Source: Azonexus sp. (GTDB taxonomy: Bacteria > Pseudomonadota > Gammaproteobacteria > Burkholderiales > Rhodocyclaceae). From it: a stretch of 44,317 bases of DNA. The stretch spans positions 1 through 44,317 of the forward strand of contig JAIRKE010000003.1 in NCBI GenBank assembly GCA_031260295.1, written 5' to 3'. Made by a program: the position numbers and the translations under genes. Positions 16,924 to 25,140 of this stretch are shown in pieces. A model generated the notes under the pieces. It did not search any database, had not been told where the DNA came from, and saw nothing but the letters and a program-made list of their open reading frames with translations. The first letter of the stretch is position 1; each line of letters opens with the position of its first letter.

Positions 16924-16953
16924 AAACCCAAGCTCTAGCCGGGAGTAGAATGC
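16924..16953. repeat. Right imperfect 30-bp direct repeat
   Basis: AAACCCAAGCTCTAGCCGGG plus a further 10 bases, 26 of 30 identical to 15193-15222. It ends just before the ATG of the CbiM-like gene at 16958. Confidence 0.6.
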
Positions 16954-16957
16954 ATGG

Positions 16958-17623
16958 ATGAATATTCCCGGCACCTTGCTCGACGAAGGATGGTTCTGGG
17001 CGGCATGGCTGGTCTGGCTGCCGCTCTTTGTCCGTTGCGTTTGGCGCGCGCCGTGGTTGCGCTTTCGGGAATCGACGCATCTCAATCTGTGGCTGGGCAT
17101 GATCGTCGCGCTGATGCTGCTGTGGAGCATGAAGGCGGGGGTGCAGCCGGGGCTGAGTCTGCATTTCATCGGGGCGACGGTGCTGACTCTCTGCTTCGGC
17201 CCGCAACTGGCTTTTATCGGGTTGTCGCTGGTGGCCGCCGCCGTGACCTTGAACAGCGGCAGCGGCTGGCTGGCTTATGGCCTCAATACCCTGCTCGGGG
17301 CGGGGGTTGGCGTTGGCCTCAGTCAGTTGCTCTATCGTTTGCTGTCGACGGCCCTGCCGCGCCATTTCTTCGTTTATATCTTCGTCAATGGTTTTTTCGC
17401 CACTGCGCTGATGGTGGTTGGCGTCGGCTTCGTCGTCTCGGTATTGCTGGCGGTGGCCGGGGCTTACACGTGGGATTACCTGTTCGCCGAGTATTTTCCC
17501 TATTTCATTCTGCTTGGTTTCGCCGAAGCCTGGTTGTCGGGCATGGCGATGACCTTGTTTGTGGTCTATTGCCCCGGCTGGGTTGTTACTTTCGACGATG
17601 CGCGTTATCTGGCCAATAAATAG
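16958..17623 (+). CDS. Polytopic membrane protein, possibly CbiM-like ECF permease (COG3235-like)
   Basis: A 221-residue protein with six or so membrane segments (about residues 12-28, 43-58, 70-90, 95-120, 135-165, 180-205). It resembles short predicted permeases of energy-coupling-factor transporters seen in Betaproteobacteria (LHFIGATVLTLCFGPQLAFIG near residue 67 is the best-conserved stretch; compare GxxVL in CbiM). No ATPase or T-component gene is nearby. If it is an ECF S/M component it would need shared modules. It starts 5 bases after the right direct repeat and ends 141 bases before the acyl-CoA dehydrogenase. Confidence 0.7.
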   Translation: MNIPGTLLDEGWFWAAWLVWLPLFVRCVWRAPWLRFRESTHLNLWLGMIVALMLLWSMKAGVQPGLSLHFIGATVLTLCFGPQLAFIGLSLVAAAVTLNSGSGWLAYGLNTLLGAGVGVGLSQLLYRLLSTALPRHFFVYIFVNGFFATALMVVGVGFVVSVLLAVAGAYTWDYLFAEYFPYFILLGFAEAWLSGMAMTLFVVYCPGWVVTFDDARYLANK

Positions 17624-17764
17624 GGGCTACAATCTTTTGTCAGTCATTGCGCGACAGCCTTGGCGGCAAGCCTGTCGGTTGCGCGTTCCCGGTCGTTGAG
17701 GAAATCCTTTTCCTTATCGAACTTGAAGAAACTTCCAACCGCTTTATGGAGAAGAAGAAAGATC

Positions 17765-19546
17765 ATGAGTGAATACACTGCACCTTTGAACGATATCCGC
17801 TTCGTCATGCAGGAATTGGCCGGAATGGATCGGGTAGCTTCGCTGCCGGCTTACCGGGAGGCGACCCCGGATCTGGTGGATGCCATTCTTGAGGAAGCGG
17901 CGAAATTCTCCGGGGGCGTGCTGTCGCCGCTGAACCGCATCGGCGATACCAATGGCGCCAAATGGAAGGACAAGGTGGTGACCACCACGCCGGGCTTCAA
18001 GGAGGCCTATCGCCAGTTTGTCGACAACGGTTGGAACGGTATCGGCTGCGATCCCGAATTCGGCGGTCAGGGTCTGCCGCGTTTGCTGTCGACGGCGGTC
18101 AGCGAAATGTGGAAGGCCGCCAACCACGCTTTCTCGCTGTGCCCGATGCTGACCCAGGGTGCCATCGAGTCGCTGATGATCGCCGGCACTCCGGAACAGA
18201 AGGCCGCTTATCTGCCCAATCTGGTGTCCGGCGAATGGACTGGCACCATGAACCTGACCGAGCCCTCGGCTGGTTCCGACCTCGCCGCCGTGCGTACTCG
18301 CGCCGAGCCGGTCGGCGACGGCACCTACAAGATCTTCGGCCAGAAAATCTTCATCACCTACGGCGAGCACGACATGGCCGAGAACATCGTGCATCTCGTG
18401 CTGGCCCGTACGCCGAACGCGCCGGAGGGCGTCAAGGGTATCTCGCTGTTCGTCGTGCCGAAGTTCCTGCTCAAGGCCGATGGCACGCCGGGCGAGCGCA
18501 ACGACGCCTATTGCGTGTCGATCGAGCACAAGCTCGGTATCCACGGCAGTCCGACGGCGGTGCTTGCCTTCGGCGACAACGGTGGCGCCATTGGCACCCT
18601 GGTCGGCGAGGAGAACCGTGGCCTCGAATACATGTTCATCATGATGAACTCCGCCCGCTTCAACGTCGGCCTCGAAGGCCTGGGTGACGCCGAGCGCGCC
18701 TACCAGCGCGCCGTGGTTTACGCCAAGGAGCGTATCCAGGGGCCCGAGCTTGGTGTCAAAGGCGGTCCCAAAGTGCCCATCCTCAAGCATCCCGATGTCC
18801 GCCGCATGCTGCTGTCGATGCGTTCGCGCATCGAGGCCATGCGCGCCTTGGCCTATGTCGTCGCCGCCGCCCAGGACAACGCCCAGCACAATCCGGACGA
18901 GGCCGCCCGCAAGCAGGGGCAGGCTTTCGCCGACCTGATGATTCCGGTGGTCAAGGGCTGGAGCACCGAAAGCGCCATCGACATCGCCTCGCTCGGCATC
19001 CAGGTGCATGGCGGCATGGGCTTCATCGAGGAAACCGGTGCCGCCCAGCATCTGCGCGACGCGCGGATCACTGCCATCTACGAGGGAACGACGGCGATCC
19101 AGGCCAACGACCTGATCGGACGCAAGATTGCCCGCGAGAAGGGCGTCACGATCAAGGCCGTGATCGCCGACATGCGTACTGCCGCCGCTCAGCTCGATGG
19201 CGACCTGGCCGCCGTCGGCGCTCGCCAGAAGCAGGCTATCGAAGCGCTCGACAAGGCCGTCGACTGGATCGTCGCCAACTACGCCGCCAATCCCAAGGCG
19301 ACCCATGCCGGCGCCGTGCCTTTCCTCTTCCTGCTCGGCATCGTCGCCGGCGGCTGGCAGTTGGGGCGGGCGGCGGTGATTGCCCGGGCGAAGATTGCCG
19401 CTGGCGATAAGGATCCGTTCTGGCCGGCCAAGCTGGCGACGACCCGCTTCTTCGCCGCCCACTCGCTGACTCAGGCGGCCGGTCTGGCCGAATCTATCCT
19501 GAGCGGCGGCGAAGGGGCACTGGAACTGGCTGACGACAGCTTCTAA
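17765..19546 (+). CDS. Acyl-CoA dehydrogenase (long form with C-terminal extra domain)
   Basis: A 593-residue FAD enzyme that oxidises acyl-CoA to trans-2-enoyl-CoA, giving electrons to ETF. Order: N-terminal domain ([20 protein letters not shown] opening, typical of the roughly 600-residue subfamily), beta-domain with [21 protein letters not shown] and FITYGEHDM, then C-terminal helical domain with [40 protein letters not shown], followed by a further helical domain (about 470-590). The catalytic base region IYEGT is intact. ATG 17765 matches the family start; reading back to 17660 has no such match. The gene would be partnered with etfBA, here separated by about 3.2 kb. Chain-length specificity is not deducible. 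Confidence 0.93.
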   Translation: MSEYTAPLNDIRFVMQELAGMDRVASLPAYREATPDLVDAILEEAAKFSGGVLSPLNRIGDTNGAKWKDKVVTTTPGFKEAYRQFVDNGWNGIGCDPEFGGQGLPRLLSTAVSEMWKAANHAFSLCPMLTQGAIESLMIAGTPEQKAAYLPNLVSGEWTGTMNLTEPSAGSDLAAVRTRAEPVGDGTYKIFGQKIFITYGEHDMAENIVHLVLARTPNAPEGVKGISLFVVPKFLLKADGTPGERNDAYCVSIEHKLGIHGSPTAVLAFGDNGGAIGTLVGEENRGLEYMFIMMNSARFNVGLEGLGDAERAYQRAVVYAKERIQGPELGVKGGPKVPILKHPDVRRMLLSMRSRIEAMRALAYVVAAAQDNAQHNPDEAARKQGQAFADLMIPVVKGWSTESAIDIASLGIQVHGGMGFIEETGAAQHLRDARITAIYEGTTAIQANDLIGRKIAREKGVTIKAVIADMRTAAAQLDGDLAAVGARQKQAIEALDKAVDWIVANYAANPKATHAGAVPFLFLLGIVAGGWQLGRAAVIARAKIAAGDKDPFWPAKLATTRFFAAHSLTQAAGLAESILSGGEGALELADDSF

Positions 19547-19572
19547 GTCACGCGCTGAATTGTCACCCCGAA

Positions 19573-19604
19573 GCCCGCGATTGTTGTTACAATCGCGGGC
19601 TTTT
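19573..19604 (+). terminator. Strong Rho-independent terminator after acyl-CoA dehydrogenase
   Basis: Perfect 12-bp stem (GCCCGCGATTGT at 19573-19584 and its complement at 19589-19600), 4-base loop, then TTTT. It separates the dehydrogenase from the ribosomal protein operon. Confidence 0.9.
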
Positions 19605-19659
19605 CAACCTTGCCCTACCGCAAACGCATGGCGGAGGGTTCATCCCAAAAGGAGCTTGC

Positions 19660-20046
19660 ATGCGCCATTACGAAATTGTCTTTATCGTCCATCCGGACCA
19701 AAGCGAACAAGTGCCCGGCATGGTCGAGCGCTATCGCGGCGTCGTCACTGCCAAGGGCGGCGCGATTCACCGCCTGGAAGACTGGGGCCGCCGTCAGTTG
19801 GCTTACCCGATCCAGAAGATTCACAAGGCCCACTACGTGCTGATGAACATCGAAGTCGACGGCGAAACGCTGGCCGAGCTCGAGCACTCGTTCAAATTCA
19901 ACGATGCCGTGCTGCGCCACCTGACCGTCAAGATGAAGGCCGCCGTGACGACGCCTTCGCCGATGATGAAGGAAGAGAAGTCCAAGTCGCTGCTCGGCGG
20001 CGAGGCCGCATCTACCCCGGCTCCGGCTGAATCGGCGGCTGCCTAA
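19660..20046 (+). CDS. rpsF: 30S ribosomal protein S6
   Basis: A 128-residue S6 ([60 protein letters not shown]), with a C-terminal tail rich in Ala, Ser and Pro after residue 96. S6 binds S18 on the 30S platform, and S18 is encoded two genes on. AAAGGAG lies 7 bases before ATG 19660. It leads the conserved rpsF-priB-rpsR-rplI operon. Confidence 0.98.
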   Translation: MRHYEIVFIVHPDQSEQVPGMVERYRGVVTAKGGAIHRLEDWGRRQLAYPIQKIHKAHYVLMNIEVDGETLAELEHSFKFNDAVLRHLTVKMKAAVTTPSPMMKEEKSKSLLGGEAASTPAPAESAAA

Positions 20047-20074
20047 ATCAACGTATTGGTACGGGAACGACGGG

Positions 20075-20404
20075 CTGAACTGTCTGCAACTTTCCGGCCT
20101 GCTGCTCGAACGCAAGGCCCTGCGCTATACCCCGGCCGGCGTGCCGGTCAGTGAAGGGCGGCTGCAGCATCAATCGCTGCAAGTCGAAGGCGGCAGGGAA
20201 CGGCAGGTGGAAGTGGAAATCGCTGTACTGGCCCTGGGCGAAAGCGCCCGCTGGCTGGAGGCGGCACCCCTCGGCGGGAAGGTCAACGTAACTGGATTTC
20301 TCGCCGCGCGCAGCCTGAAAAGCCGGACTCCCGTACTGCATGTGAATTCAATCGAATTTTTGGAAGGAAACGAAAATGGCTCGATTCTTCAAGAAGAAGG
20401 ATGA
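20075..20404 (+). CDS. priB: Primosomal replication protein N (PriB), non-standard start
   Basis: Reading [49 protein letters not shown] is the single OB-fold of PriB, which binds ssDNA and PriA in replication restart. The family start aligns as MNRLQLSG, but there is no in-frame ATG, GTG or TTG between 20012 and 20141; CTG at 20075 sits at the expected place. Starting at GTG 20141 would delete the first beta strand. The protein ends [14 protein letters not shown], with its last 29 bases overlapping rpsR, an arrangement seen in relatives. It lies 28 bases after rpsF. Translation may be coupled to rpsF. A start by CTG, or a lost start codon, are both possible. Confidence 0.85.
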   Translation: MNCLQLSGLLLERKALRYTPAGVPVSEGRLQHQSLQVEGGRERQVEVEIAVLALGESARWLEAAPLGGKVNVTGFLAARSLKSRTPVLHVNSIEFLEGNENGSILQEEG

Positions 20405-20651
20405 CGACAAGAAAAAGAAGCGTGGCGGCGGTCTGTTCAAGCGCCGCAAGTTCTGCCGCTTCACCGCTGAAAAGGTCGAACAGATCGACTACAAGGATGT
20501 TGATGTGTTGAAGGAGTTCATCCAGGAAAACGCCAAGATCATGCCGGCCCGTCTGACCGGTACCAAGGCCGGCTATCAGCGCCAACTGGGCGCCGCCATC
20601 AAGCGCGCCCGCTTCCTGGCTCTGCTGCCGTACACCGACAACCATCAATAA
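20376..20651 (+). CDS. rpsR: 30S ribosomal protein S18
   Basis: A 91-residue S18 ([49 protein letters not shown]), ending [16 protein letters not shown], with the KRARxLALLPY signature. It has a longer Lys-rich N-terminus than E. coli S18. GGAAGGAAACGAAA precedes the ATG. The start lies inside the 3' end of priB. Confidence 0.98.
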   Translation: MARFFKKKDDDKKKKRGGGLFKRRKFCRFTAEKVEQIDYKDVDVLKEFIQENAKIMPARLTGTKAGYQRQLGAAIKRARFLALLPYTDNHQ

Positions 20652-20666
20652 GCGAGGAGACGAAAC

Positions 20667-21113
20667 ATGCAAATCATTCTGCTCGAAAAGGTGGTCAACC
20701 TCGGTAACCTCGGCGAAGTGGTCAAGGTCAAGGACGGCTATGCCCGCAATTACCTGATTCCGAAGCGCATGGCCAAGCGCGCCACGCCGGCCGCCATGGC
20801 CGAGTTCGAAGCGCGCCGCGCCGAACTGGAAAAAATCGCCGCCGAAAAGCTGCTCGCCGCCCAGGGCGTCGCCGAGAAGATGACCGGCCTGTCCGTCACC
20901 GTCAGCCGCAAGGCCGGCATGGACGGCCGCCTGTTCGGCTCGGTCGGCAACGCCGACATCGCCGACGCCCTCAAGTTGGCCGGCTTCGACCTCGATAGGT
21001 CTACCGTCCGCCTGCCGGAAGGCCCGTTGAAGACGATTGGCGAATTCCCCATCGAGGTTGTGCTGCACACTGACGTGCTGGCCAATATCACCGTGGTCGT
21101 CGCCGCCGAGTAA
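20667..21113 (+). CDS. rplI: 50S ribosomal protein L9
   Basis: A 148-residue L9 ([41 protein letters not shown]), with the N-domain, the long connecting helix (about 42-75) and the C-domain ([14 protein letters not shown]). It binds 23S rRNA near the L1 stalk. GCGAGGAGAC precedes the ATG 10 bases upstream. A terminator follows, so dnaB, its usual neighbour, is transcribed separately. Confidence 0.98.
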   Translation: MQIILLEKVVNLGNLGEVVKVKDGYARNYLIPKRMAKRATPAAMAEFEARRAELEKIAAEKLLAAQGVAEKMTGLSVTVSRKAGMDGRLFGSVGNADIADALKLAGFDLDRSTVRLPEGPLKTIGEFPIEVVLHTDVLANITVVVAAE

Positions 21114-21134
21114 TTACGGCTTCGTCCCGAAAAA

Positions 21135-21161
21135 GCCCCGCAACTCAGGCGGGGCTTTTTT
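21135..21161 (+). terminator. Rho-independent terminator of the S6-S18-L9 operon
   Basis: GCCCCGC (21135-21141) with GCGGGGC (21149-21155), a 7-base loop and six T (21156-21161). Confidence 0.9.
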
Positions 21162-21228
21162 ATTGCCGCTCCAGTTGGAGCGATTTGAGTTCATGCTTGC
21201 CATTTTGGCGCTGCCGCCCCCATCCCAG

Positions 21229-21285
21229 CCTTCCCCCGCAAGCGGGGGAAGGAGCCTTGTTCCCTCCTCCGCTTGCGGGGGAGGG
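21229..21285. repeat. Pair of REP-like hairpins between rplI and the secreted protein gene
   Basis: Hairpin arms 21229-21239 / 21242-21252 (CCTTCCCCCGC, perfect) and 21262-21272 / 21275-21285 (CCCTCCTCCGC, one T-G pair). A G-rich tail follows the second (TTAGGGTGGGGGC). They resemble the pair in mlaF. The rest of the 310-base gap between 21114 and 21423 holds the L9 terminator and no gene. Confidence 0.75.
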
Positions 21286-21423
21286 TTAGGGTGGGGGCAA
21301 TGGCGCAGGGAAGGTGCTGCAATGATTCGGATCGAAGCCGCTCCAAGCGGCTGGCGGTGGCGAAGTTGATGGTTGTGGGAGAATGAGCAGCTTCGTCTGC
21401 CGCTCCTATCGAGAGGATTCCTC

Positions 21424-22191
21424 ATGACTGCGATCCGTTGTTTGCTGGCTTGCTGTTTCTTGTGGGTTGCGTTGCCTGTTTGGGCGGGTATGGAACCAGA
21501 GGGTTACAGCTTGAAGGAGGGGGTGTTCTACGCTCTGCCCAGTGATTTTGCCCGTGAGGGTCAAGACCCTGAGATCAGAGCGATTATTCAATTTGATTCG
21601 CCGGAGAAGGTCGTCGCTCTACGGGATCACTGTGAGCGTGGGGGCTTTGTCTTTCCCCACCAAAGCCAGGCTCGGTACAAATGCAAGGTGCACCTTCTTG
21701 ACTATGACGATATGGCGTCGTATGGACTCATAGAAATAGTTGGCGCAACAATCGACAAATACGATTTGTTCACCACCCGGCCTGCCCGGAGGAGCCAATG
21801 GGAAGTCCGGCCACTTTCCGCCGATGAGCTTGCCGGGATTGCGGCGCTCATCCAAGCGTCACCGGAACGGTATGGCAACTTGGGCAAATACGTGGTCTCG
21901 GGCAAGGCGTTCGCGGTCCACAAGGCTGAAGGAAAACTGACCGCCTACTTCATTCCGGGAAGATGGGTTCGTGACGAATATTACGAAGCGCAAAGACACC
22001 ATGTTTTCGTGGGCAGTGAAGGAAGCTATCGCTACCAAGGTCAACTGGTGGACAAGCCCGAGAGGTACTACGACCTTGACGGCGATGGCTTGCCCGAGGT
22101 TGAAACCAGCGAATCCTGCGATGGCAGGTGCGTAAAACTGTGGGACATCAGCCGCGCTCCCAAGGAGATTGCCCGCTGGGGTGGCCACTGA
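21424..22191 (+). CDS. Secreted hypothetical protein
   Basis: A 255-residue protein with a clear signal peptide (MTAIRCLLACCFLWVALPVWA, cleavage after VWA at 21). I do not recognise its family. The mature part starts GMEPEGYSLKEGVFYALPSD and contains an acidic, possibly calcium-binding stretch DLDGDGLPEVETSESCDGRC near residues 217-240 (the DxDxDGxxE order is EF-hand- or dockerin-like) and two nearby Cys. ATG 21424 is chosen because GAGAGGA lies 8 bases before it; reading from 21373 would hide the signal peptide. Base composition is visibly lower in G+C than the flanking rplI and dnaB. It interrupts the rplI-dnaB neighbourhood and is preceded by REP-like hairpins, so it looks acquired. Confidence 0.75.
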   Translation: MTAIRCLLACCFLWVALPVWAGMEPEGYSLKEGVFYALPSDFAREGQDPEIRAIIQFDSPEKVVALRDHCERGGFVFPHQSQARYKCKVHLLDYDDMASYGLIEIVGATIDKYDLFTTRPARRSQWEVRPLSADELAGIAALIQASPERYGNLGKYVVSGKAFAVHKAEGKLTAYFIPGRWVRDEYYEAQRHHVFVGSEGSYRYQGQLVDKPERYYDLDGDGLPEVETSESCDGRCVKLWDISRAPKEIARWGGH

Positions 22192-22372
22192 GCGCCGGAA
22201 TTGTCCCCAGGTGCTGTTGGGGCAGGTTAGGCTGAACACAGCAAAATCCAACAACAAGCCTCTGACATCGTCGGGTAGTCTGTGTTCTGGTTTGCCGCAT
22301 GAGCGGGCGCTTTCAACGCCTGGCCCTCAAGTCGCCGCCTTGAGCCATTGGCCGCTGAGTTAAACTCTCGCA

Positions 22373-23782
22373 ATGAACCAGCGCCCGCAAAAACCTCGCA
22401 TTCCCGATGCCACCCTCGACCAGTTGCGCGTGCCGCCGCATTCGATCGAGGCCGAACAGTCCATCCTCGGTGGTCTGCTGCTCGACAACCAGGCCTGGGA
22501 TCGCATGGGCGACCTGGTCACCGAGGCGGATTTCTACCGCGACGAGCATCGCCGCATCTTCCGCCAGATTCGCAGCCTACTCGAACGGGCCAAGCCGGCC
22601 GACGTCGTCACCGTTGCCGAGGCGCTCGATGCCGCTGGCGAGAGTGAGCAGACTGGCGGCCTGGCCTATCTCGGCGAGCTGGCGGCCAATACGCCGTCGG
22701 CGGCCAACATCAAGCGCTATGCCGAGATCGTCCGCGAGCGCTCGGTGTTGCGCCAACTGGTGGCGACGGCCGACGAAATCGCCGCCGATGCGCTCAATCC
22801 GCTCGGCCGCGATGCCGAGACCCTGCTCGACGAAGCCGAGTCGAAGATCTTCAAGATCGCTGAAGCCGGCGCCGGCCACAACGAAGGTTTCGTGCATATC
22901 AACCCGCTGCTGACCCAAGTGGTTGAGCGCATCCAGGAACTGCACGACCGCGACAATCCCTCCGACATCACCGGCGTGCCGAGCGGCTTCATCGACCTCG
23001 ACCAGAAAACTTCCGGCTTCCAGCCGGGCGATCTGATCATCGTCGCCGGCCGGCCGTCGATGGGTAAGACCGCCTTCGCGCTCAACATCGCCGAGAACGT
23101 TGCCGTCGATTCCGGCCTACCGGTCGGCGTCTTCTCGATGGAAATGGGCGGCGCCCAATTGGCCACCCGGATGCTGGCCTCGATCGGCCGCCTCAATTCG
23201 CAGAGCCTGCGTACCGGGCGGATGAGCGACGAGGAATGGTCGAAGCTGTCCTTCGCGCTGGGCAAGCTGCATGAGGCGCCGATCTATATCGACGAGAGCG
23301 GCGGCCTGAGCCCCGCCAACCTGCGCGCCCGTGCCCGCCGCTTGGCACGCCAGTACGGCGGCAAGCTCGGTTTGCTGGTGGTCGACTACATCCAGTTAAT
23401 GAGCGGCAACCGGCAGGGCGAGAACCGTGCCACCGAGGTTTCGGAAATCTCGCGCTCGATCAAGTCGCTGGCCAAGGAATTGCAGGTGCCCATCGTCGCC
23501 CTGTCCCAGTTGTCACGGAAAGTCGAGGAGCGTACCGACAAGCGGCCGATGATGTCTGACCTGCGCGAATCCGGTGCCATCGAGCAGGATGCCGACGTAA
23601 TCCTGATGATGTACCGTGACGAGTATTACAACAAGGAAAGCCCGGACAACAAGGGCATGGCCGAGGTCATCATTGGCAAGCAGCGTAACGGCCCCACCGG
23701 CACTGTCCGCCTCGCCTTCCTCGGCGAATACACCCGCTTTGAAAACCTCGCGTCGGGCGGTTTCCAAGGGGCACGGGACTAA
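22373..23782 (+). CDS. dnaB: Replicative DNA helicase
   Basis: A 469-residue DnaB, the hexameric helicase at the replication fork. The N-terminal domain (PPHSIEAEQSILGGLLLDNQAWDRM, residues 21-45) interacts with primase. The RecA-like motor has Walker A GRPSMGKTAFALN (about 224-236), Walker B LLVVDYIQLM and the DnaB motifs SQLSRKVEERTDKRPMMSDLRESGAIEQDAD. The length is normal. The upstream 181 bases have no gene and show only a weak ribosome site; the usual rplI partner is 1.3 kb away. Confidence 0.97.
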   Translation: MNQRPQKPRIPDATLDQLRVPPHSIEAEQSILGGLLLDNQAWDRMGDLVTEADFYRDEHRRIFRQIRSLLERAKPADVVTVAEALDAAGESEQTGGLAYLGELAANTPSAANIKRYAEIVRERSVLRQLVATADEIAADALNPLGRDAETLLDEAESKIFKIAEAGAGHNEGFVHINPLLTQVVERIQELHDRDNPSDITGVPSGFIDLDQKTSGFQPGDLIIVAGRPSMGKTAFALNIAENVAVDSGLPVGVFSMEMGGAQLATRMLASIGRLNSQSLRTGRMSDEEWSKLSFALGKLHEAPIYIDESGGLSPANLRARARRLARQYGGKLGLLVVDYIQLMSGNRQGENRATEVSEISRSIKSLAKELQVPIVALSQLSRKVEERTDKRPMMSDLRESGAIEQDADVILMMYRDEYYNKESPDNKGMAEVIIGKQRNGPTGTVRLAFLGEYTRFENLASGGFQGARD

Positions 23783-23837
23783 GTTCGAGGTTTCGGCGCA
23801 GCCAAAATCTGGCGGCCTCCGATTTTTCTCTATCCAC

Positions 23838-25058
23838 TCAAAGCTCGATCCGCCGCGCACTGATGCTGTACTGGATGGCGGCCGGGTCGCTGCCGTCGAA
23901 ATGGCCGCGCGGCGTATCCAGGCGCGGTAGCAGCAGGAAGGGGATGGTTTCGGACTGGCCGTCGAGCACGATGTCGGTGCCCACGTTGTAGGCGATCCAG
24001 TTCATTTCCCAGACACCGAACAAAATCCGTTTCAACGACAGCAGCCGACTGTCCTGGTCGGAAAGATTTTCGAGCGCGATGGCCCGGCGAACGTCGCTGG
24101 GGTCGACCGGAATCCAGCCGTAGCCGGGGACGTAGAACTCGGCGCGAACATGGTGGCCGCGCGTCGCATCCGAGGTGTTGAGGCCGAGGCTGCGGAACAG
24201 CCGCGACGGGCCGGTGCGCAGCCCGAACACGCAGCGGGCCGGAATGCCGATGGCCCGGCAGATGGCGACGAAGAGGCCGTTGATGTCGGCCGAGCGGCCG
24301 CCGTACCGGCCGTCGATCAACTGCTGGCGGATGTCGCCGCTGCCGGCGCCGGGCAGGGCGGGGTCGTAGGTGCTTTGCTCGACCACCCATTCGTAGATGA
24401 CCTTGGCTTGCGCCACCGGATCCTTGACGCGGCCGATGATGCGTTCGCCCAGTTGAAAAGCCAGGCCATCGTTGGGGATCAGCCTGGAGGCTTGCAGGTT
24501 GCGGCGCAGGATATCTTCGCGTTCCGGCGCGATGGTCCGTTTGGCGACGTCGAAATGGCGGTCGGCGGTGCTTACCTGGGTGGTCAGTTGCAGCTTGCCG
24601 GCGCTGCCGTCGAACCATTCGCAGCGGAACACCTCAAGGTTGCCATCCGGCTGGCGGCTCATGCTGGCCCGTGTCGGGTTACCTTCCCAGGCGTGGCTCA
24701 AGGTACGCTGGAACAGCGTGTCCTGATTGAGCGGCAGCGGCAGCCACAGTTTGCACGGGCCTTCGTGGCCGTGCAGGTCGATGTGGGTGACAATTTCGTA
24801 GGTGGTCCACTCGGCCGGCGCTTCCGGTGCCCGTACTGGCGGCAGGCGGGAGGCGGATGTGCCTTGCGGCGGTTTGTCGATGACCGGGTTGTCGGCCGTA
24901 TGGACCGGGCTGCGGGCTGCGGCGGGTTTAGCGGGTTTGGCGGCCGGTTTTCGCCGGGCCGCCGGTTTTTTTGCCGCCGGTTTGGCGGGGGCCGCCGAGG
25001 CTGGTTCGGCGAGCAGGGCAAGGGTGCCTAATGAGGCGAGAAAGGCTCGGCGTTTCAA
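23838..25058 (-). CDS. Tat-exported transglutaminase-fold protein, catalytic Cys replaced by Ser
   Basis: A 406-residue protein. The N-terminus KRRAFLASLG (residues 2-11) resembles a Tat signal (RRxFL), and a Lys/Ala/Pro-rich linker runs to about residue 60. The domain around residues 210-325 has the transglutaminase-like pattern: GGRSADINGLFVAICRAIGIPARCVFGL, where active relatives have Cys in place of Ser256 (compare GxCxD), then GHHVRAEFYVPGYGWIPVDPSD with the His (302/303) and Asp (319). The Cys-to-Ser change at the nucleophile would abolish normal protease or transglutaminase activity. It could be a binding protein or a pseudo-enzyme. No obvious operon partner; phoH is 82 bases upstream with a terminator between. 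Confidence 0.85.
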   Translation of the reverse strand: MKRRAFLASLGTLALLAEPASAAPAKPAAKKPAARRKPAAKPAKPAAARSPVHTADNPVIDKPPQGTSASRLPPVRAPEAPAEWTTYEIVTHIDLHGHEGPCKLWLPLPLNQDTLFQRTLSHAWEGNPTRASMSRQPDGNLEVFRCEWFDGSAGKLQLTTQVSTADRHFDVAKRTIAPEREDILRRNLQASRLIPNDGLAFQLGERIIGRVKDPVAQAKVIYEWVVEQSTYDPALPGAGSGDIRQQLIDGRYGGRSADINGLFVAICRAIGIPARCVFGLRTGPSRLFRSLGLNTSDATRGHHVRAEFYVPGYGWIPVDPSDVRRAIALENLSDQDSRLLSLKRILFGVWEMNWIAYNVGTDIVLDGQSETIPFLLLPRLDTPRGHFDGSDPAAIQYSISARRIEL

Positions 25059-25091
25059 GAATTTCCTCCGGCAGCGACAGCCCGTGGCTGA

Positions 25092-25120
25092 AACGAAAAG
25101 GCCGTGTCACTGACACGGCC
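25092..25120 (-). terminator. Rho-independent terminator of phoH (minus strand)
   Basis: A perfect palindrome GGCCGTGTCA / TGACACGGCC (25100-25109 and 25111-25120) followed on the minus strand by TTTTCGTTT. It lies 20 bases after the phoH stop. Confidence 0.8.
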
Positions 25121-25140
25121 CCTTGATTGATTGCTGGCGA

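Noticed and set aside
17605..17633. Possible promoter (TACAAT) upstream of the acyl-CoA dehydrogenase
   Set aside because: The -10 is plausible but the -35 (TTATCT) is poor; I could not support a call.
17744..19462. 572-codon minus frame
   Set aside because: Antisense shadow of the acyl-CoA dehydrogenase; no family features.
22192..22372. Gap before dnaB considered for a small gene or RNA
   Set aside because: No convincing frame, terminator or structured RNA visible.
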